Shown here one piece after another: positions 60,194 to 64,000 of a DNA stretch of 64,000 nucleotides (its first letter is position 1; each line of letters begins with the position of its first letter). Under the pieces are notes generated by a model. It did no database searches, was not told the origin of the DNA, and saw only the letters and a program-made list of their open reading frames with translations. The position numbers and the translations under genes are program-made. The stretch comes from Streptomyces sp. NBC_00259 (GTDB lineage: Bacteria > Actinomycetota > Actinomycetes > Streptomycetales > Streptomycetaceae): the NCBI RefSeq assembly GCF_036181745.1, contig NZ_CP108080.1:3162001-3226000 (forward strand), read 5' to 3'.

Positions 60194-60934
60194 GGACCTC
60201 GCCAGCTCCGCGGGGCCGACCCCGGCCCGCCGCGCCAGCGCCACAGCGGCGAGGGTCGAGTGCACACCCAGCTTGCCCAGCACGTTCTGCATATGGGTGC
60301 GGACCGTGTGCGGGGAGAGGAAGAGCCGCTCGGCGACCGCCTTGCGACCCAGTCCCGCCACCATGCAGCGCAGCACCTCGCGCTCGCGCGGGGTGAGCGA
60401 CTCGACGAGCTGCTCGCTCTCGGTGCGGTGCTTGCGCGCGGCGGTCAGCTCCCGCAGGACGCCCGTGAGCAGCGCGGGCGGCAGATGCGTCTCGTCGCGC
60501 AGCACGCCACGGATCACCGTGAGCAGCCGCTGCAGCGAACAGTCCTTGGCCACCCAGCCAGAGGCCCCGGCCTGGAGCGCCAGGGCGGCACGGCGTGGGT
60601 CGTCCTTCTCGGCGAGGACGACCGTACGGACCGCGGGACGGGCCGAACGCACCCCGGACACCAGGGAGATGCCGTCCACGAAACCGTCCCCGTCGTCGGG
60701 GACGGCCCGGGCGACGACCGGGGCGGCAGGTGCCGCCGCGGCCCCCAGATCCGCGTCGACGAGCATCACGTCGAATCTGCGGCCGTCGGCCGCCGCGCGC
60801 TCGAGGCAGCGCAGCGCGGCCGGGCCGCTGCCCGCCGCGGCGACCTCGACGTCCGGCTCGGCCGCGAGCGCCGCGGCGAGGGACTCGGCGAAGATTCGAT
60901 GGTCGTCCACCACAAGGACCCGGATACGAACCAC
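60152..60934 (-). CDS. NarL/LuxR-type response regulator
   Basis: I prefer GTG 60934 (GGGG about 6 bases upstream) over GTG 60940; the longer frame is not protein-like. The 260-residue product has a receiver domain (RVLVVDDHRIFAESLAAALA; phosphoacceptor Asp in VMLVDADLG; conserved Lys in GWVAKD), interrupted by a ~20-residue Ala/Pro insertion, and a C-terminal LuxR HTH (LTPREREVLRCMVAGLGRKAVAERLFLSPHTVRTHMQNVL). No kinase gene is adjacent, so it is an orphan here. The 3' end overlaps tamR. Confidence 0.9.
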   Translation of the reverse strand: MVRIRVLVVDDHRIFAESLAAALAAEPDVEVAAAGSGPAALRCLERAAADGRRFDVMLVDADLGAAAAPAAPVVARAVPDDGDGFVDGISLVSGVRSARPAVRTVVLAEKDDPRRAALALQAGASGWVAKDCSLQRLLTVIRGVLRDETHLPPALLTGVLRELTAARKHRTESEQLVESLTPREREVLRCMVAGLGRKAVAERLFLSPHTVRTHMQNVLGKLGVHSTLAAVALARRAGVGPAELARSSAGDVVERGGQLA

Positions 60935-61080
60935 AGACACCCCCAGGCTGTGCTTTCCGGCGGAGGTCACGAAGCGCGGGTACGGCGCCCGGAAGGAGTG
61001 GTGGGCAGTCCCCCACGGCCGCCGCCGTGCTTGACTGCTACCCCGCCCCGGGCGTCGTACCCGACTGTCTCGCCCCCTGA

Positions 61081-61106
61081 ACAGCACCGGCCCCCACCGG
61101 CGCTGT
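61081..61106. promoter_or_regulatory. Imperfect inverted repeat between the regulator and GNAT genes
   Basis: ACAGCACCGG pairs with CCGGCGCTGT (61097-61106) with one mismatch and a six-base gap. It is in the divergent promoter region and could be an operator. Weak evidence. Confidence 0.35.
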
Positions 61107-61184
61107 GCATCAGAGTAGGGCCGGTGGCCGGGAGCGGAAGGGCATTTGCAGAACTGGTTGAACGCCGTGTTTAAGGTGTGCCTC

Positions 61185-61631
61185 ATGTTTCGTTTTGAGA
61201 CAGAAGTCGACAAAGAACGCCGTGTGCTGCTCGGCGAACGGCTGGAGGCCGCCAACGCACACCGCTCCCCTGCCATGCGCGCCCTGGCCGGCACCCCGCA
61301 CGAGGACGAAGTCCCGCTGCAGGTCTGGGTGGTGGACGAGACGTCCGGCGAACTGGCCGCGGGCCTGGCGGGCCGCACCTGGGCGCGCTGGCTCCATGTC
61401 GACCTCCTCTGGGTCGACACCCCCCACCGCGGCGCGGGCCTCGGCTCCCAGCTCCTCACCGCGGCCGAACGCGAGGCCCGCGTCGGCCGTGGCTGCACGC
61501 ACTCCCGCCTGGAGACCTGGGACTTCCAGGCGCCGGCGTTCTACCGCAGACACGGCTACGCGGTCGTCGGCCGGGTCCCCGACTACCCGCCGGGGGTGAC
61601 CGAGTACATCCTCACGAAGGCGCTCGGCTGA
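61185..61631 (+). CDS. GNAT-family N-acetyltransferase
   Basis: ATG 61185 with TTAAGGTG upstream is preferred to the in-frame start at 61146. The 148-residue product has the GNAT core: LQVWVVDETSGELAAGLAGRTWARWLHVDLLWVDTPHRGAGLGSQLLTAAEREA (the acetyl-CoA loop RGAGLGS), then SRLETWDFQAPAFYRRHGYAVVGRV. Acceptor unknown. Monocistronic, convergent with the gal operon. Confidence 0.9.
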   Translation: MFRFETEVDKERRVLLGERLEAANAHRSPAMRALAGTPHEDEVPLQVWVVDETSGELAAGLAGRTWARWLHVDLLWVDTPHRGAGLGSQLLTAAEREARVGRGCTHSRLETWDFQAPAFYRRHGYAVVGRVPDYPPGVTEYILTKALG

Positions 61632-61684
61632 CCCGGCGGGCCCCAGGACCGCGCCCCGTGCCCGGAGTCACGGCCCGCGGAAGC

Positions 61685-62827
61685 TCAACGGACCCGGCGC
61701 GCCCCCGCGGACGGCACCGCCGGGAAGACACGTGGCGGGGTGTGGCCGGCGGCCGCGAAGGCGTCCAGGACGGCCTTGGTCACCGTGTCCTCGTCCGCCG
61801 ACTCGACGAGGACGATCGCCGAGCCGCCGAAGCCGCCGCCGGTCATCCGGGCGCCCAGTGCGCCCGCCGCGTTCGCGGAGGAGACCACGAGGTCCAACTC
61901 CCCGCAGGAGACCCGGAGATCGTCCCGGAGGGAGGCGTGGCCCTCGGTGAGGACCGGGCCGACGCCGCGGACGTCGCCCGCGTCCAGCAGCGCGATCGTC
62001 CGCTCGACCCGGTGGTTGTCGGTCACGACATGGCGTACGTAACGGCGCACCGTCGCATCGGCCAACCGCCCCAGGGCATCCGGAAGCCGCGCGTATTCGA
62101 CCTCGCGCAGCGTGCGCACGCCCAGCGCCCGCGCGCCCGCCTCGCATCCGGCGCGCCGCTCGGCGTACGCGCCGTCGCCGAGCGCGTGCTTCACCCGGGT
62201 GTCGACGACCAGGAGCCGCAGCCCTTGGGCGGCGAGGTCGAAGGGGACCTGGCGGCGGTCGAGGTCGCGGGTGTCGAGGTACAGGGCGTGGCCTTCGGTG
62301 CAGCAGGCCGACGCCACCTGGTCCATGATCCCGCACGGCACACCGACGAACGCGTTCTCGGCGCGCTGGGCCAGCCGCGCCAGCTCCTCGCGGGGCAGGC
62401 CGAGCCCGTGGAGATCGTTCAGGGCCAGCGCGGTGACGACCTCCACGGCCGCCGAGGAGGAGAGACCCGCGCCCGTCGGCACGGTCGAGTCGAGATGGAG
62501 GTCCGCCCCGGTGACCGGGTGCCCGGCCTCCCTCAGCGCCCACAGCACACCCGCCGGATACGCCGCCCAGCCCGTGCCCGCGCGGGGTACGAGGGAGTCG
62601 GCGGAGAGCTCGACCACGCCCTGGTCCATGCCCGCCGAGTGGACCCGCAGCACCCCGTCCGTGCGCCGCGCCACCGCCGCGACCGCCGTGTGGGGCAGCG
62701 CGAGCGGCATCACGAATCCGTCGTTGAAGTCGGTGTACTCACCGATCAGATTGACCCGGCCCGGCGCCGCCCAGACCCCCTCGGGGTCGTACCCGTACAG
62801 CTCGCGGAACCGCTCCTCCACGCTCAT
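61685..62827 (-). CDS. galK: Galactokinase
   Basis: ATG 62827 overlaps the galE stop (ATGA), giving 380 residues. GHMP motifs: [24 protein letters not shown] (sugar-binding start), [14 protein letters not shown] (phosphate loop), and [16 protein letters not shown]. It phosphorylates galactose in the Leloir pathway. It is the last gene of the galT-galE-galK operon. Confidence 0.96.
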   Translation of the reverse strand: MSVEERFRELYGYDPEGVWAAPGRVNLIGEYTDFNDGFVMPLALPHTAVAAVARRTDGVLRVHSAGMDQGVVELSADSLVPRAGTGWAAYPAGVLWALREAGHPVTGADLHLDSTVPTGAGLSSSAAVEVVTALALNDLHGLGLPREELARLAQRAENAFVGVPCGIMDQVASACCTEGHALYLDTRDLDRRQVPFDLAAQGLRLLVVDTRVKHALGDGAYAERRAGCEAGARALGVRTLREVEYARLPDALGRLADATVRRYVRHVVTDNHRVERTIALLDAGDVRGVGPVLTEGHASLRDDLRVSCGELDLVVSSANAAGALGARMTGGGFGGSAIVLVESADEDTVTKAVLDAFAAAGHTPPRVFPAVPSAGARRVR

Positions 62828-63789
62828 GCGCCGGCCTCCCTGGCCCGGGTGAACTCCCATGCGTCGGCCACGATGCCCGCGAGGTCCGCCCGTGACGGGC
62901 TCCAGCCCAGCCGCTCCCGGGCGGTGGCGGAGGACGCGACCAGCACGGCCGGGTCGCCCGCCCGGCGGGGGGCGGTGACCTCGGGAATCGGGTGACCTGT
63001 GACCTTGCGGACGGTCTCGACGACCTCGCGGACGGAGAAGCCGTTGCCGTTGCCGAGGTTGCAGATCAGATGCTCCCCGGCGGTGACCTTGTCCATGGCG
63101 AGCAGATGGGCCTCGGCCAGATCGGCGACGTGGATGTAGTCGCGTACGCAGGTGCCGTCCGGGGTCGGGTAGTCGTCGCCGAAGACGGAGATCGACTCAC
63201 GGGTGCCCAGAGCCACCTGGAGGACCAGGGGGATGAGGTGCGACTCGGGGTCGTGGCGCTCGCCGCAGCTTCCGTAGGCGCCCGCCACGTTGAAGTACCG
63301 CAGCGATGCCGCGGCCAGCCCGTGCGCGGCGCACTCACCGCTGATCATGTGGTCGACGGCCAGCTTCGAGGCGCCGTACGGGCTGGTCGGCGCGGTCGGG
63401 TCGGTCTCGGTGATGGGGGTGGAGACCGGCTCTCCGTAGGTCGCGGCCGTCGACGAGAAGACCAGCTTGCGCACACCTGCGGAGCGCATCGCGGCGAGCA
63501 GGGCCATCGTCCCGCCGACGTTGTTCACCCAGTACTTCTCGGGGTCCACGACGGACTCACCGACCTGCGAGAACGCGGCGAAGTGCAGAACGCCGTCGTA
63601 GGAGGGGTCGAGCACCCGGGCGGCGTCCTGGATGCGGCCCTCGATGAAGTCCGCCCCCGCGGGGACGCCCTCGCGGAAGCCCGTGGACAGATCGTCGAGC
63701 ACGGTCACCTCGTGCCCCGCCTCCAGCAGATGCGCGGCCACCACGCTGCCGACATAGCCGGCCCCGCCCGTCACCAGGTACTTGCTCAC
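62824..63789 (-). CDS. galE: UDP-glucose 4-epimerase
   Basis: GTG 63789 overlaps galT (GTGA), giving 321 residues. The NAD motif is [21 protein letters not shown], catalytic Ser-Tyr-Lys is [10 protein letters not shown]...[11 protein letters not shown], and [25 protein letters not shown] is the substrate region. It interconverts UDP-glucose and UDP-galactose. Middle gene of the Leloir operon. Confidence 0.96.
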   Translation of the reverse strand: MSKYLVTGGAGYVGSVVAAHLLEAGHEVTVLDDLSTGFREGVPAGADFIEGRIQDAARVLDPSYDGVLHFAAFSQVGESVVDPEKYWVNNVGGTMALLAAMRSAGVRKLVFSSTAATYGEPVSTPITETDPTAPTSPYGASKLAVDHMISGECAAHGLAAASLRYFNVAGAYGSCGERHDPESHLIPLVLQVALGTRESISVFGDDYPTPDGTCVRDYIHVADLAEAHLLAMDKVTAGEHLICNLGNGNGFSVREVVETVRKVTGHPIPEVTAPRRAGDPAVLVASSATARERLGWSPSRADLAGIVADAWEFTRAREAGA

Positions 63790-64000
63790 GTGCTCGCTAC
63801 CTCTCGCAGTCGGTGGGCCGCGGCCTCCGGCGGCACATCGTTGATGAACACACTCATGCCGGACTCGGAACCGGCGAGGAACTTCAGCTTTCCGGGAGTA
63901 CGGCGGACGGTGAAAAGCTCGAGGTGCAGCGCGAAGTCCTCGCGCGACGCATCGCCGAACGGCGCCTGGTGCCAGGCGGCGATGTACGGCGTCGGCGGCT
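63786..64000 (-). CDS. galT: Galactose-1-phosphate uridylyltransferase, C-terminal part (runs off the right edge)
   Basis: Read leftward, the last 215 bases encode [41 protein letters not shown] and [20 protein letters not shown], ending TGA 63788-63786. This is the C-terminal end of GalT (the AAWHQAP and KLKFLAGSE patterns). The stop overlaps the galE start by four bases, so translation is coupled. The start and the catalytic HPH site lie outside the window. Confidence 0.93.
   Translation of the reverse strand, partial: PPTPYIAAWHQAPFGDASREDFALHLELFTVRRTPGKLKFLAGSESGMSVFINDVPPEAAAHRLREVAST

Overview
The window is high-GC actinobacterial chromosomal DNA, almost certainly Streptomyces. It has dense GTG starts, many 4-base ATGA/GTGA gene overlaps, YD-repeat, SUKH and lamin-tail proteins typical of the genus, and a housekeeping order (mfd; glmU-prs-rplY-pth; ppc; desaturase-TetR; tam/tamR; galT-galE-galK) that I recall as conserved in Streptomyces chromosomes. 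I could not run searches, so family names rest on motifs and order.

Layout. 1-2.3 kb: the 3' end of a secreted repeat protein, a lamin-tail secreted protein, a small hypothetical and a hexapeptide-repeat (gamma-carbonic-anhydrase-like) protein. 2.5-15.8 kb: a leftward polymorphic-toxin locus. It holds a ~3590-residue secreted YD/RHS protein with three LamG-like domains, a Lys/Arg-rich helix region, a HINT autoprocessing domain and a C-terminal non-specific-nuclease-like toxin, followed by three small genes in the place where immunity genes usually sit. 15.9-16.9 kb: a BMP-like membrane-anchored protein and a membrane protein. 17.05-17.94 kb: an 881-bp segment bounded by 26-bp inverted repeats, carrying a dihydrofolate-reductase-like gene and abutting the stop codon of an HNH nuclease lipoprotein gene; beside it lies a truncated paralogue of that nuclease. 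19.2-22 kb: an SCO6745-like protein and a secreted beta-helix protein.

22.2-32.6 kb: mfd, an ECF sigma factor with an overlapping membrane partner, a MacB-like ATPase/permease pair and a 14-TM MFS exporter. 32.7-37.7 kb: a putative type VII secretion cassette (small helical partner, WXG-containing large protein, lipoprotein). The end of this cassette has been tandemly duplicated, and the second large-protein copy is a remnant with a nonsense codon. 37.8-41 kb: a DUF485/acetate-symporter pair and a DivIVA-like coiled-coil protein. 41.1-46.3 kb: a toxin/immunity island of four genes (deaminase-like + SUKH-4; WHH nuclease + SUKH-1; YwqJ-like deaminase; SUKH-3). 46.4-48.8 kb: an orphan histidine kinase and a homing-endonuclease-like gene ending 6 bp before tRNA-Gln(UUG).

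48.9-64 kb is mostly core: glmU, prs, rplY, pth, a membrane protein, ppc, a fatty-acid desaturase with its TetR regulator and a candidate operator, a VOC protein, tam/tamR around a perfect palindrome, a NarL-type regulator, a GNAT acetyltransferase, and the Leloir galactose operon galT-galE-galK running leftward off the right edge. Well-formed hairpin terminators separate many of the units.

The most interesting material is accessory: the RHS toxin with its basic segment, the duplicated type VII-like cassette, the SUKH/deaminase island, the passenger-only inverted-repeat element and the endonuclease-like gene beside the tRNA.
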